A program made the position numbers and the translations under genes. The notes beneath the pieces were generated by a model. That model saw only the letters and a list, made by a program, of their open reading frames with translations. It had not been told where the DNA came from and searched no databases. This document shows positions 11,198 to 22,600 of a stretch of 64,000 nucleotides of DNA, in pieces. This DNA comes from Agrypnia vestita (lineage: Eukaryota; Arthropoda; Insecta; Trichoptera; Phryganeidae). The stretch's first letter is position 1, and each line of letters opens with the position of its first letter. The stretch is taken from positions 1-64,000 of the forward strand of contig JADDOH010014924.1 of the NCBI GenBank assembly GCA_016648135.1, in the 5' to 3' direction.

Positions 11198-11807
11198 AAA
11201 AATATTTTTTCGTTAAATTGATTTTTCTCTATGTCTTTTCTAATTAATTAATAGAAATTTGTTTAAAATTCACAGAACTTCCTTCTGAAATTGCAACTTC
11301 ACAATAACAATGTGTTTTCTTTAATATCACATACATTTATTAATACAGTACCAACCTCTCGGAAATGGGTTGGTACCATCTGACGGCCAACTGTATCACC
11401 GTGCACTCTCATTGGTTCAACTTCCCCGGCGTCTAGTTTCCTGTTACGCATTTCCGTCCATTTTCACGAAATCACTCCCACAGATTGCAGGAAAGCGAGA
11501 GGAAAGATGTTACACATCAATAAATAAATAAATCTTTAATTATTAAAGAACATTTTTTATTTGAAAAACCGTTGGTTTTAGACACCTGCGGAATTTGGAC
11601 ACGTTCGAAAGAAAAGGACAGGAATTGCTGCATCGACGGGTGCGAGCAAGCGGGATGATAGGACAGGTAGATTTCTGAAAAATGACAGAGGTGGCCTCAG
11701 ATGGCGCGCGTGGGAGCGAGAGAGAGTCTCAGCATGACGCATGCGCCCTTCAAACATAGATTACAAAGGCGGGATGTGGCGCCAAAATTAAAATAATGAC
11801 TTATTAC

Positions 11808-12392
11808 TATAGATGTGCCGATTATGTATTTGGCCGACTAGCCGATTAGTCGGTTGTAAAAAGGCCGACTTATCTACCGACTAGTCGGCCAAGCCGATCA
11901 CGGTTTAGTTTAGAATTTTTATAAATGTTTTTTTTCAGTATATCATGTACGCGTAATCTTGGTTTAATATTACTTAGTCTGTTAATAAAAAAAAAACTAC
12001 TCTTTTATTTAAATAAGAAGAAATATTTATAAATGTTTATTGAAGATAATAATATATTATGTTATTTTGTTTGTTAATTAAAATATTAATTTTGTTTGGT
12101 AAATGTTATAAATATTTTTTCTTTACAAGTAATTTTTGGGACTGATTAGTTGATTACCAAAGGTAAAGTTCCTTTATATTTCAAAATGCGTAAGACTGAT
12201 TCTAAAATAAAAATATCAATTAACAATCAAGGTTTTTATTTAACGTAATTCCACCTATATACATTTTATTGAGAAATATATACAAAGTAAGAAGCCGGAT
12301 AGTCGGCGCTCTTTGCCGAATAGTCGCCGACTACGAAAATGGCCGGATAGTCGGCTTTACCGACTAGTCGCCGACTAGTCTGAACATCTCTA
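11808..12392. mobile_element. hAT MITE with GCCGACTAGTCGG repeats
   Basis: Termini TATAGATGTGCCGA and ACATCTCTA lie between perfect 8-bp duplications CTTATTAC (11800-11807 and 12393-12400). Both ends carry clustered copies of GCCGACTAGTCGG-like palindromes, probable transposase sites. The AT-rich centre has no coding potential. Confidence 0.8.
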
Positions 12393-12557
12393 CTTATTAC
12401 AATGCATAAATTATTTTCGATATCAACCTTGCATATTATCATGTACATCTCAGATTATCTGAAAGTATCGGCTAGTCCCATTTTAAATAATTAAGAAAAT
12501 TCTACTTTAATTAAATTAAATCAAAATTAGTTTAGTTTAATTTTAAATTAATATTTA

Positions 12558-13121
12558 GGCCTAAAACGCACTAGCGGCTGGCCGTGGTGCGGCGTGCCGT
12601 GGCGGCTGGCCGCACTTGGATTTTTACATGAAACCGCACGATAGCAGCGGCCAGCCGTCAGCCATTTCGGTTGTCTTGGTACTGCGGCGAGTGGCACCGT
12701 TTGGATGATACGGCGCGCCGCATGCCCTCCACGCACTCGGCGCGGTTAGCCGCAATCGCCGCTCGCTTCCCGCCCCACTCAGTCGTTAGACGCTGTACGC
12801 AGGGCGCGCGTGTTTAAATATCGTTTTGATAATAATTCTTCATACGATTTTACTGACATCCTAGTGTATCTAAAGAACTTATCTTCAAATTTCTTTAGTT
12901 GTGAAATAAAAATATTATTTTGATTGTATCAAAAATTTATGTTTATTTTTACGACGATGTTTTTCACTATAATATAAATAAATAACTGAAGCAACTTCTT
13001 CGACGTCCATTATGTTCAATATTTTTAGAAGCACTGACGATTGCGGCGGACCGCAATAGAACCGAGACGATACGGTTAGCCGGAATACGCACCACGGCCA
13101 GCCGCAAGTGCGTTTTAGGCC
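12558..13121. mobile_element. GC-rich Harbinger-like TIR element
   Basis: GGCCTAAAACGCAC and GTGCGTTTTAGGCC termini extend inward as GCGGCTGGCCGTGG and its inverse. The flanks are TTA (12555-12557) and TTT (13122-13124), suggesting a 3-bp duplication with one change. It is GC-rich at the ends, AT-rich in the middle and non-coding. It directly abuts the 13126 element. Confidence 0.65.
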
Positions 13122-13125
13122 TTTG

Positions 13126-13778
13126 GGGCTTGTTCAGACACAGCGGGAACCGCGCGGTTTCAGAATCGCGTGGGATCCGCGCGGGTCTTATTTATGTAGG
13201 TTTGTATGGAATCGTTCAGACGTTACCGCGCGGTGTCCACCACTCAACTGCTAGAAAAGAGAATCGCGCGGCGCCCGCGTGCTCCTGTCATAACAGGAGC
13301 ATGCGTGAGCTCGTTATGGATCGCTTGGATACTGAACTTTTTATTGTTGAAGTGGAGAAATGACCTGCAATGTGGGATCTTCAATGTGAGGATTACTCAA
13401 AAAAAATTGCCAAGAACCAAGCTCGGCAGGAGTTGGTGGAGATATTTGAAAATGGTGAAGACGCGTTGGAAAAAAATATTATTTTAGGTAAGTAGGTCAA
13501 TAAACATTCATCAAAATTAATTAACTAACATAATGATATTTTTGTGTCTTGCCATGGAACACGGCCGTCGTTAACAAAGTAATGAGCGAATATATCTCTG
13601 ATATTCAAAGATGGAGAACGGCACCGGGGCTGTCTAGCTGACGTTTGACGTTGACTGACGCGCTATTCTCGCGCACAAATCGCTTATTTACCGCGGCTGT
13701 CTGAACACACGACACAAATCGCGCATTTTGAAACGTGCGATTTGAAATCGCACGATTTTCGCGTGTCTGAACGAGACC
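13126..13778 (+). mobile_element. PIF/Harbinger-type element with MADF remnant, copy 2
   Basis: It has the same termini as copy 1 (GGGCTTGTTCAGACACAGCG; right end diverged to GTGTCTGAACGAGACC). On plus, about 13315-13485 encodes MDRLDTELFIVEVEK, a TGA in place of the Arg codon, then MWDLQCEDYSKKIAKNQARQ. Together they form a nearly continuous MADF N-terminal half with one nonsense change. It abuts the elements on both sides. Confidence 0.7.
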
Positions 13779-13781
13779 TTA

Positions 13782-13885
13782 GTGCACGTTCAGACACAGC
13801 GGGAACCGCGCGGTTTCTGAATCGCGTGGGATCCGCCTCGGGTCTTATCTATGTATGTACATATTTATGTAATCGTTCATAATCC
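13782..13885 (+). mobile_element. Third, truncated copy of the Harbinger-type end
   Basis: GTGCACGTTCAGACACAGCG followed by GGGAACCGCGCGG repeats the left end of the 13126 element. It starts right after its right end, with TTA (13779-13781) between them. It fades after about 100 bp. Confidence 0.65.
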
Positions 13886-14204
13886 ATTTATCTATGGCAC
13901 ACCGGGAGTGTGACATATCTGCAAGATGCATACGGCTATGCACTTGTGTGAATAGAGAACAGCTGATAGATAGAATCTAGAGCATCTGGATAAATCATTG
14001 TGTAGCAGAGAAAAGTGTTTTAATATAACAATCAACACGAAGCACAGAAAAGTACGAAATCTCGCAAAGGAGCGTCCATAAACCATGGTTACATTTTGTA
14101 CTCTTTAAACTCCTCCCTCCTTCCATGAAACACTCTCTCTTTACGTAGGCCAGAAAAGCATTCTGAATAATCCCTACCCCTCCTTGAATGTGCTTTATAA
14201 AGAC

Positions 14205-14380
14205 TCCCTAATGCAGGGAAATATTGCTAGAAGTCGGGGCCCTGGAAGAAGGAGGACATCATGGCTGAAAACCTGATACAGTGGTTTATTCTGTCTGCTG
14301 CCACAATAAATAACATGATATCCTAAACTATAACCCACGTCTCTTGAACGCATGAAGAAGAAGAAAAATATACGAAATTT
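14205..14380 (+). mobile_element. LINE 3' end fragment (family C)
   Basis: SRGPGRRRTSWLK followed by a decayed helix and an AAGAAGAAGAAA tail resembles the R-G-P-G-R-R-R-x-S-W-L-K-N-L end of several insect LINE ORF2 proteins. Confidence 0.5.
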
Positions 14381-14779
14381 CGTCCAGGCAGTTCAAAGAT
14401 GAAATATTCAGGGGAGAAGGTGAGGTAATTCTGTTTTTATCAGGATCCTTAAGTGCAACATCGGGGTAAGGAGTTGGGAAACCAGAGGGAGGTTGGCTCT
14501 ATTCCAAATATTTCGCGTAGGGTCTAAAATTACATACGTAAATTGTGGAACCGATGGCATCAAATATAATGATAATACACATGAATATCGAAGGAGGTCT
14601 CTCGATAACGAAAGGGAGTGCCTTGGTACTTCGGACTTTTCGGTTTCAATGGGACCTTTCTCAGAATTTTGCGCTTATACCTATATACCTGCAATTCCAG
14701 AGAGTTCACAAAGCCCAGAGCCCGGAGTTCTGATTCGCATAGTAACTCTGCTCTAATAAGGGTTAGGTACGTACATAAT

Positions 14780-14950
14780 TTGGCTTTACGTTGTTTTAGA
14801 TTATACTTTTGTAATTGTTTAAAAATTTACAAGTTCGTAGTAATTTTTTTTTAAAGTCGATCGTATTGTCGCCATACGTGGCACCAGGTCGTGTATCAAA
14901 AAATTTACGTCAGTTCATCTCTGCACATTGTGGTGGTCACGCAAGTCGAA
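14780..14950. repeat. Dispersed repeat, pair with 17440-17600
   Basis: AAAAATTTACAAGTTCGTAG and GGCACCAGGTCGTGTATCAA recur as TTTAAATTTGCAAGTTCTTA and GGAACCAGGTCGTGTACCAA at 17470-17590. Confidence 0.4.
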
Positions 14951-15322
14951 TCCTTAAAAATAAATAAAAAAAGGAAAAAATCACAATATAGGGCGCTTGT
15001 TTTAGACATAATGAAAAGACAAAAAAAAAAGACAATGAAAAATCCTTAAAGTGGCATAAAATCGTTGTAATAGCCATGGTATTGGTTTTATTGGAAAACT
15101 ATTTATTATTGTTTCTTTGTTTTTCAAATTAGCAACACTTTTTCAAGCGTTAGCCAATTTGACAGCTGATAGCTGATATGTGCTCATTTTGGTTTGCCAT
15201 TTCACCATGAATAGACTTTCGAATAAAATTTTGGTGTCGTAATCATATAATATGCATTAAATTATCTTTCCGATGAAGCCTTGGACATTATCACGATTTT
15301 CATTTGTTTTATTTCATATTTA

Positions 15323-15745
15323 ACTGTAATTTCGGATATTTTATACGCACCGTATGTATTACCGAGAAGCGAATCTCGACGTTTCGTTAGATACTTTATC
15401 CAACGTCATCAGGAGGACGACCTTTACCCGCGGAGGTGGAGGTCGAACTGATTAGGTGCGCTTTTTGGGCGTAAATTGTATGCACTTTGTTGTGGAGTGT
15501 TCTATTCTTCTACAAAAGAGGTCGCCAGTGTGCAATATGTACAAGTTACGTCGGCGGGTTGAATCAGTGTCGTCAGAACAGGGCGCCAAATACTTGATAG
15601 TTTGTAACTGTCATCTCTATTGAAATTGGGATGTTTGTATATTTCAATGGACTCCCTCACTAATCTGGGTATAAGGTACGGTTCTGTTGATACTGTTCTC
15701 GGTAATACATACGGTGCGTATAAAATATCCAAAATTACAGTTAAA
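15323..15745. repeat. Inverted-repeat retroelement fragment with hammerhead-like motif
   Basis: About 48-bp arms (AACTGTAATTTCGGATATTT ... ACCGAGAA and its inverse at 15696-15745) surround about 330 bp. The left side carries the minus-strand motif at 15375-15415. It could be the long-terminal part of a Penelope-like element, but no protein remnant was found. Confidence 0.5.
15375..15415 (-). ncRNA. Hammerhead-ribozyme-like motif (family 3), best preserved
   Basis: Minus strand: CUC, CUGAUGA, one C, GUUGGAUA-AAG-UAUCUAAC (8-bp stem II with one G-U), GAAA, CGU, C, GAG. All conserved core bases are present. A-C/G-U gives a two-pair self-complementary stem III without a loop, UC is the cleavage site, and CUC/GAG is stem I. 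Such minimal stem III forms act mainly as dimers in known cases. Confidence 0.5.
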
Positions 15746-16539
15746 TATGTCTAACGACCGTAATAACAACCTTAACTGTTTTATTTCAATCTAAAGTGTT
15801 GTCGTTGCTTTCAAAAAACATCCTGTACATGCGGTGAAACATTACTATTTACCGATTAAATTGCAACAGTTTTTTTTTTAATAATCGTAAACTCTTCGTA
15901 TAATATAACCGCGAGGCGCCACTGTTGAAGAACTCGAGTACCCGAGAGTTACCTGGTGCCTGGTACGGCCGGTCCAGTACATGTTGCACTTTACGTAAAT
16001 ATTATATGTAACTCTTAGTTTTTTCTCACATTAATTGATTGCGAAGTTTTATGTTTTTCAAAATAGATTATCGGACCATGGACGACAGTATTTCATAAAC
16101 CGTCATCGTAAGAGCATCGCATGTCAAATTAATTTAATAAAGTTTCAAGTCCTTCATTGATTGAATGAAAAAAATCTCCGATTAAAAAACCGAAATATTT
16201 AACATTTAAAATGAAAAATACCGAAAACAAATTATAAAAAGGGACATTTGGCATATTGTAAAAATATTTTATTTTTCTATACGTTATCGTCACTTTCACC
16301 CACCTGTGGATATGTAATACATTTAGGAACGATTGAAAATAACCGAATTAAAAATACAGGAGGTCTCGTAGCTAATAGTGAAAATTCGGGAGAGTTTTCT
16401 TCATTCAATTTTGGATTGAAGATATTGTTTACTAACTGTAACCCGTCAAAAATGACGGTACTTTTACTTGTCGATTCCTAAAGCATAAGTATTTATTTAT
16501 TTATATATAAAAAATAGGAAATAACTTTTATTACTATAA

Positions 16540-16640
16540 ACAAGTTACGAACGTTACACGAAGTTACGACGGACGGACAGACAACGAAATTATTATAATT
16601 GGGATTGTCTATACTTGGATTTTTGATTTATAATTTTTAG
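16540..16640. repeat. Short repeat with GGACGGACAGAC motif, pair with 29870-29960
   Basis: CAAGTTACGAACGTTACAC, then GACGGACGGACAGACA and GAAATTATTATAATTGG recur at 29873-29935. This motif is common in insect repeats. Confidence 0.35.
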
Positions 16641-16767
16641 AATACGTTGTATGATGACGAAGGGACCATTGTCTCCGTAATTGGTATTTTCAACAAATTT
16701 GTTGACATTTTTTAAAAATATTGATTATTTTATTTGTATATATCTACTTCTTTCATATGAGTAATTC

Positions 16768-16809
16768 CACCAACATATTTCAGAAAAACCTTTCCCCATC
16801 ATCAGGGTG
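16768..16809 (-). ncRNA. Hammerhead-ribozyme-like motif (family 1)
   Basis: Minus strand order: CACC, CUGAUGA, one extra base, stem II (GGGGAAA / UUUUUCU, with G-U pairs), GAAA, UAUGUU, GGUG. CACC and GGUG form stem I. Stem III would be the short self-complementary AUAUGU/ACAUGU. Activity is unknown; the extra base after A9 is non-canonical. Confidence 0.4.
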
Positions 16810-17313
16810 TTGTATAACTGTCAAAATATCAGAATGAAATGTCTTTTGTTTCTAGTTTTTCTAAATTATTTTTAAATATTATTACTGAAGTTCTTGATTA
16901 CGCGCAATTATCTGAAATTTTTTTAGAATTGGGCTAGTAGTTTTTAATTGATTATTAATGATATTAATAATATAAGTTAAAGAACATTTAAGATGTCTGA
17001 ATAATCATGGTTTTTCTGAATTTGCAAATCATTTATTAGAAAATGATCACGGTTTTGATAAAAATTTAGGATTTTAAATTTTACACATAAATAATTTTGG
17101 TCTGAAATTGAATAATTTAGAATCATTAGAAATTAGTAAAGCAAAATATTATAAATAATCAATTAAATTTAACTACAAGCCCAATTCTATTTTTTTTTTA
17201 ATGATTGCGAGTAATCAAGAACTTCAATAATAATATTTAAAAATAATTTTTCAAATAATTTAGAAAAACAAGAAACAAAAGAAATTCATTCTGATATTTT
17301 GACAGTTATACAA

Positions 17314-17350
17314 CACCCTGACGATGAACATTTTCTGAAACATGTTGGTG
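17314..17350 (+). ncRNA. Hammerhead-like motif (family 1), second arm
   Basis: Plus strand: CACC, CUGACGA, weak stem II (GAA/UUUC), GAAA, CAUGUU, GGUG. Core bases are intact (position 7 may vary in hammerheads), but stem II is eroded. Confidence 0.35.
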
Positions 17351-17599
17351 GAATTACTCATATAAAAGAAGTAGATATATACAAATAAAATAATCAATAT
17401 TTTTTTTATATTCTTATTAATTAAGTATAACACATTATACGTTTTTAAGAGTATTTAGTTTGAACTTTTCATAACTATTTTTAAATTTGCAAGTTCTTAG
17501 TATTTTTTTAAATAAGTTAAACGTATTGGAACCAGCCGTGGAACCAGGTCGTGTACCAAGAAACTTGTGTTAGTTCATATGTGGTAGGTAAAGTGCACA

Positions 17600-19489
17600 G
17601 TGGAACGAAAATCAATAAATTACAGAACCTGCTTTTGTGTATCAATTAACAAATTATTTACTGTTTATTACTAGAGAATTCCATGTATTTTAAAATTATT
17701 TAAGAATTTCAATTATTTGAATGGAGCTCTGAATGCAATTACGCTAAGGGCAATTTGTCACACGAAGCTAGCCTAGCGGTGCATACCTACTGAGCGCAGT
17801 GAAAATGCGATCGCTCAGGTGGCAAAAGGGAATAATCCAAGAATATGGTCCCGTTGTTCATACAATGAAAATAAGTATTTCACTATATAACTTAATGTCC
17901 TGTTAATTTAATCTAACTAAAATAATCGTAATCTAAATTAAACAAACCAAACCTAATAACCTAACCTAACCAAACCCAATAACCTAACCAAAACAAACCT
18001 AATAACCTAACCTAACTTCATATATTGCCTATGAAATGTCAAAATATGCAGTGCATTTTTCGAAACTTTAAAGTGTAATATCTTATTTAATACTTAATTA
18101 TCTTTCATTTTGTTATTAGCACATTCAATTATATAGTGAAATCATCATTTTCGTTGTATATGTGTTACAGCGAATTTGCATTTTTAGTGAGACTATACTT
18201 TCACTAGTAAAAATGTACTTTTCCCGGTCGGGCAGAGTGGGGGCAGTGAAAACATCTAAATCAACGAATTCTCAGATTCACTACACATAATCCGTGAAAA
18301 TACATTACTCAAAGCATAGACAATATATCGGTGAAACCATCAATTTGTACACGTAATTCTTAAAGCGTAGAAAGTATAAAGGCGGCACTACACTAGACGA
18401 TTTTTATTCATTTTGCGGTCCTATTTTAACTCCTAAATTAAAATAGGACAGCGGCACCGCAAAACGAATACGAATCGCGAAGTAAGGTGTCGGCTGAAAG
18501 ATCGCGCACTCGGGTTTTTTATGATATCTGACGACTGCCGGAACAAAACGAGGTTATGTCACCATGTAAATATTGGGGGGTTAAGGGAAAATTTTTATTA
18601 ATGAATATGTATTTTGTCAATTAAGTTTATTAAATATGTTTTTTTTATAACAATACAACAAAAGTTTATTTCTTACAAATATAGAAACATAAATAAACAT
18701 ACACCCGGTATTATTAATTTTAAATGAACCTTTAAAAGTGCGTCAAGTAACAAACACTCGATGCGAAAAATACAAAAATCAAAGAGATTCTAAGTCATCA
18801 TTTACGTTTGAATTCATTCAGATTCTTCCGCATTTCCAATTTTCTATCTTTTTATCAAAAATGTGTCTAATGTCGTTTGCGTTTCTTGTTTGCGCACGTG
18901 TAAGCACGGGTGGTAGACGTACAACATAAAGTGCGCGGTTTTTAAGTTCGCAAACTTACTCGGCTCGACGTCGGTGACAGACGTGAAGCTTGCTCGCACC
19001 GTATCATTTTTATGAGTTTAATCGACTGTCTTTTGAATTATAAGATGATCAGAATTTCGTAAGTGTTCGCGATTAAAATTTTAAAAATATATTACGTTTT
19101 AGTTACCTACCTAAACTAATCATTGAATATCAAAGACCAGTCCAGAAGTGTGACAGTTCGAGAAACAGAACTATCGCCACAGAATAGAGAATATGCTATC
19201 GCTCAAAGGATAAAAATTAGAAATACTGTCGCTTTGTGATGACTTTGGACTAGACTAGTGTAGAATGAGACACAAAACGCAAAATAAATTTTGAAAAACA
19301 AGGTCCATGTGCCATTAGAATCTTGTTATAAAATCATATAATGAAGAATTGGTGCAGACGAAACTTTCAACACTTCAAAATGACTATTTTAATAATATCC
19401 GTTATCTACATAATGTTGATATGCACAGAAGAAATTAATAATGCAGTAAGAACCTTGTTCACGCAATGACTTATTAAATTGTTATTCAA
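17600..19489. other. No gene recognised; possible diverged TIR pair
   Basis: Apart from the CCTAA stretch, a small hairpin (GCGGTCCTATTTTAACTCC and inverse, 18416-18460) and a loose inverted pair (CTACACTAGACGA at 18391, AGACTAGTGTAG at 19253) are visible. They may be the ends of an old DNA transposon. Confidence 0.3.
17938..18015. repeat. Interstitial CCTAA-rich stretch
   Basis: Runs such as AATAACCTAACCTAACC repeat irregularly. The unit is the complement of the insect telomere repeat TTAGG, but the run is short and degenerate. Confidence 0.5.
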
Positions 19490-19620
19490 GGCCCGGTTGT
19501 TTCAATTTGGATAAATAAAAGTTCGTTTAAAAGCATAGATTTTTACGGAAACGGATTTCAGACTTGTCAAATTTAATTTTTGACAGTTCGGAAACCAATA
19601 AATTCACTAGTAAGTGCAAG
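19490..19620. mobile_element. Diverged copy of the GGCCCGGTTGTTTCAA MITE
   Basis: It starts AAGGCCCGGTTGTTTCAATT and continues AAAGCATAGATTTTTACGG as in the 33136 element. The right half has diverged or been replaced. Confidence 0.55.
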
Positions 19621-20007
19621 TTAAAATATTGTATTCATTTCTATTGGTGAAAAACTCTTTGAATATGATAAGAATGACCTTGAATATACTTTCTCTAAAA
19701 TGCCAGTGAATGATGGACTCACTAGAAAATCAGATTCACTGTAACATATGCAATGGGACCATTATCTTGGATTTAGCCGGCAAAAGTGTGAAGATGTACC
19801 GTATTGTGAAGAATGAACAACTTGGCAGAGAATGTAGAGCTGAAGAAGGAGACGGATGTTTCCGGAACATGTAGTGTAACAAGTCTCAAATATAAAATAG
19901 TGGAAAAAAACAAAGTTCAGTGTTTTATTTCATAATTTGTGAATGTAGTGCTGTTTGTTGCCTATGTTGTTACATTCTGAAGCATTCCATCATTTTCCCC
20001 GTAAATA

Positions 20008-20560
20008 CTCCTCCCATAAACCCGAGCTGTTGGTTAGGGTTTATGGGAGGAGTAATTAAAAGCCAAATTAGAAGTAGAAATTTTTAATAAACATAAACTA
20101 TTTGAAACATATAAGGAATGTTCCAATATTACTCATATACATCGCTGTTTTTACTCCCTTTATATTAACTCGTGGCGTCTGCTTGCTTGCTTGCCGGCTT
20201 GCCGTCAAAAAAAACTTTGGATCGATTTTTGACCCTTTTGATCCAATCGAGCTGAAACTTTGCAGGCAGACTCGTGGCGACGATCAAGAAGATCTATCAA
20301 ATATTCGTTAAAAAAAATAATAATTAGGTATAGTATAATTTTGGATTTTTTAATTTTTAATGGTTTTTTTCATACAACTCAGTAAGTTGTATGAAAATAC
20401 TCCTAAGCAACTGGTAGACACGAAACCTCAAAATTAGAAAGGGAGTATTGTAAAAACTTGGTTTTTATGGGTTAGTTTTCTTGAAATTTGTTTTGTGACA
20501 GCAATATATTGTGCCTACTATTTAAATCCCAAGTACGTATGATGATGATGTTGTGCCATC
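20008..20560. repeat. Repeat related to 27880-28180, split by a MITE
   Basis: It starts with the hairpin ACTCCTCCCATAAACCC / GGGTTTATGGGAGGAGT (20008-20053), then ATTAGAAGTAGAAATTTTTA. After the MITE it continues as TTGAAATTTGTTTTGTGACA. The same order occurs at 27880-28150. Confidence 0.5.
20154..20445 (+). mobile_element. TA-flanked Tc1/mariner-type MITE, copy 2
   Basis: CTCCCTTT and AAAGGGAG ends lie between TA (20152-20153, 20446-20447). It contains TTGGATCGATTTTTGACCC and GCAGGCAGACTCGTGGCGAC, matching copy 1 inverted. It has inserted into the repeat that also occurs at 27880-28180. Confidence 0.65.
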
Positions 20561-21439
20561 GTGATTCTTACAGTGAGCATTTTTATTTGTCCCTTTCTTC
20601 TATATCTATTTCTTATACAGTTTGAGGAGTAGGATTTATTTATGAAATAAATTAATAGGGCGATATTTATGTATAATTTTGAAAGAGATGGTACTTTAAA
20701 ATCTTGAAATATATCTATAGCAGAAAAGTTATAAGGTGGATTTTTAAGCCCCTCCTCAACTCCTCACCCAATAATACCATACTGTGTGGGACTGTGGAAT
20801 ATTAAAAATAAGTTCACTTTAATACAAGTCAAATAAAATGATAAAAATCGTGGAAAAAAATATTTTTCTAATTTCTGCAATGCCTTTGTTATTCTATATG
20901 ACTTGTATTAAAGCGAATGAATTTTTGATATTTCATTTAAAAAGGGCACACATTTTTTGAAAATGAACAACGCCTCAATAACGAAGCCATATTGAATTCT
21001 TGTCAGTTGTCAGATTTTGTTTGCATAAAGTTTTTGTTTGCCTCAATTATTTTAAATATTCTGGGTTACATTTCTGTAAGTAAGAGTTTTATTCTTTTCA
21101 TGAAACTCAATAAAATAATCTATAATGATTAGTGTTGATTTTTACGATTCAATACTTTGAGCGTCATCAATATGTAATGTTGTCTTTATTTTAGTTTTTA
21201 AGTATTACTTCTATCGCGCGTACGGCGTACATGAGTACTAGCACGATTTTCTTCTTACTGAATGTTTTTTTAAAATTGCTATTATTAAACGTAAATAATA
21301 AACACTAAGACTCCTTTAAGATTCCATTAAATTTGAAAGAATTGCTTATTTGGTGATTTTTGTTGCTTGCAATAAATACAGTACAACGTGGGATTCTGCA
21401 ATCGTAGGGCATTCAAGTAAGTGGGTAAGATATTAGATA

Positions 21440-21620
21440 CTTTATAGGATAAATTATGGAAGTCTCACAGAGACGAAACTATTTATATGAGAAACATATG
21501 GAAGTCTTTTTATAGGATGCCCCAAAAATCACGACCTGTATGAGCTGGCTTAAGTGATAACTTTACACAATACAACCACAGTATAATAAAATATACAGTA
21601 TGTTGTCTCGGCAGCGTCCT
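21440..21620. repeat. Foldback MITE, copy 3, partial
   Basis: AAATTATGGAAGTCTCACAG, AGACGAAACTATTTATATGA and GTATGAGCTGGCTTAAGTGA match the 37545 element. The right end is not seen. Confidence 0.5.
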
Positions 21621-21960
21621 TGAAATAAATATAAATACCTACGATAGCTTGGTAGTTAAACACGTACCAGGGCTGCTCATTGACTGACTCTTTGGGGTTT
21701 GGGGTGCCATAAATTGACGTAAATGAATGCGCAGGAGAGTCTCATATTGCTTGCGTCCGTACGTTACTGCAGCCGTATACCGAGATTTCGAAGGGCGTCG
21801 TTTCGGCTGTTTGTATGAAGACGTAATACTGTATCTTTACCATACTGTGATACAACGTTCACCAATTCCATCGAAAGAACATCCACACATCGGGGGTGGA
21901 AAGCTAAAAGAGCGTTAGTGGTTATTTTGAACTTTACAGGAGAGTAAAATAATTTTCTGT

Positions 21961-22098
21961 GTATAGTTTTTTGGGATATTCTGCCGTGTATATGTGACCT
22001 CTCTGGCCGACGTTTCGGATCCCATTGCAGGGCCCATCATTACCAAACGTCGGCCAGAGAGGTCACATATACATGGCAGAATATCCCAGAAAACTATA
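21961..22098. repeat. Long hairpin repeat with hammerhead-like core (family 2)
   Basis: About 65-bp arms (TATAGTTTTTTGGGATATTC ... GGCCGACGTTT and its inverse) surround CGGATCCCATTGCAGGGCCC. On minus the core reads UAAUGA, GGGCCC.../GGGAUCC, GAAAC, GUC, GGCC. G5 of the hammerhead is replaced by A, so catalysis is unlikely. Confidence 0.6.
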
Positions 22099-22229
22099 CA
22101 CAGAAGATTTTGAACGGCCGTGAAAACCTGAGAACATTTTTTGAGCGAAATAATATTTTGTAAATATTTTATTTTATTATTAAGCTTTTTCCAATATTAA
22201 ACGATAAATGAGTAAGGATGCAGGCTGCC

Positions 22230-22600
22230 GAGATGAGTTTTCTAAGGGGGTAGCGGGAGTCACACTGATGGACAGAGTGAGAAGTGCTGACATAAGACAT
22301 ACATTCGGCATGGAGATCCTACTTCTACACATAGAAAAATCATAATGAGGTGGACATGTGCTTAGAATGCCCGAGGAACGGACACCAAGAAGAATCCTCT
22401 TGGCAACCCCGGAAGGAAGATGGTCGGTGGGTCGCCCCAGATTAAGCTGGGAGAAGCAACAAAAACGTGTATGAAAATAGAATGGGTCTGGATTGGTTGA
22501 CTCATGCGGGAGCAACGCAAGATAGGGGAATATGGAAGCACCTTGTCGAGTCTTTAGGCCCCCGACCCTACTACGACAAGGAGATGAAAATGATGATGAC
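22230..22600 (+). mobile_element. LINE 3' end fragment (family B), copy 1
   Basis: The plus strand encodes MDRVRSADIRHTFGM, then GHVLRMPEERTPRRILL and VGRPRLSW with frameshifts. This is the usual basic tail of insect non-LTR retrotransposon ORF2, followed by a GATGAAAATGATGATGA 3' tail. Inactive. Confidence 0.65.

Larger units (their letters stand above)
16705..17405. mobile_element. Large foldback element with hammerhead-like motifs in both arms
   Basis: Two arms of about 300 bp are inverted copies. The left arm runs from AAATATTGATTATTTTATTT to CTTGATTACGCGCAATTA; the right mirrors it from GCGAGTAATCAAGAACTTCA. The centre (16960-17170) is AT-rich and unrelated. Each arm carries the motif described separately at 16768-16809 and 17314-17350. 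Confidence 0.7.

Noticed and set aside
17938..18015. Telomere or subtelomere
   Set aside because: CCTAA units are few, irregular and internal; genes and ordinary repeats continue on both sides.
18391..19265. Possible transposon with CTACACTAGACGA ends
   Set aside because: The inverted match is short and imperfect and no target duplication is visible.
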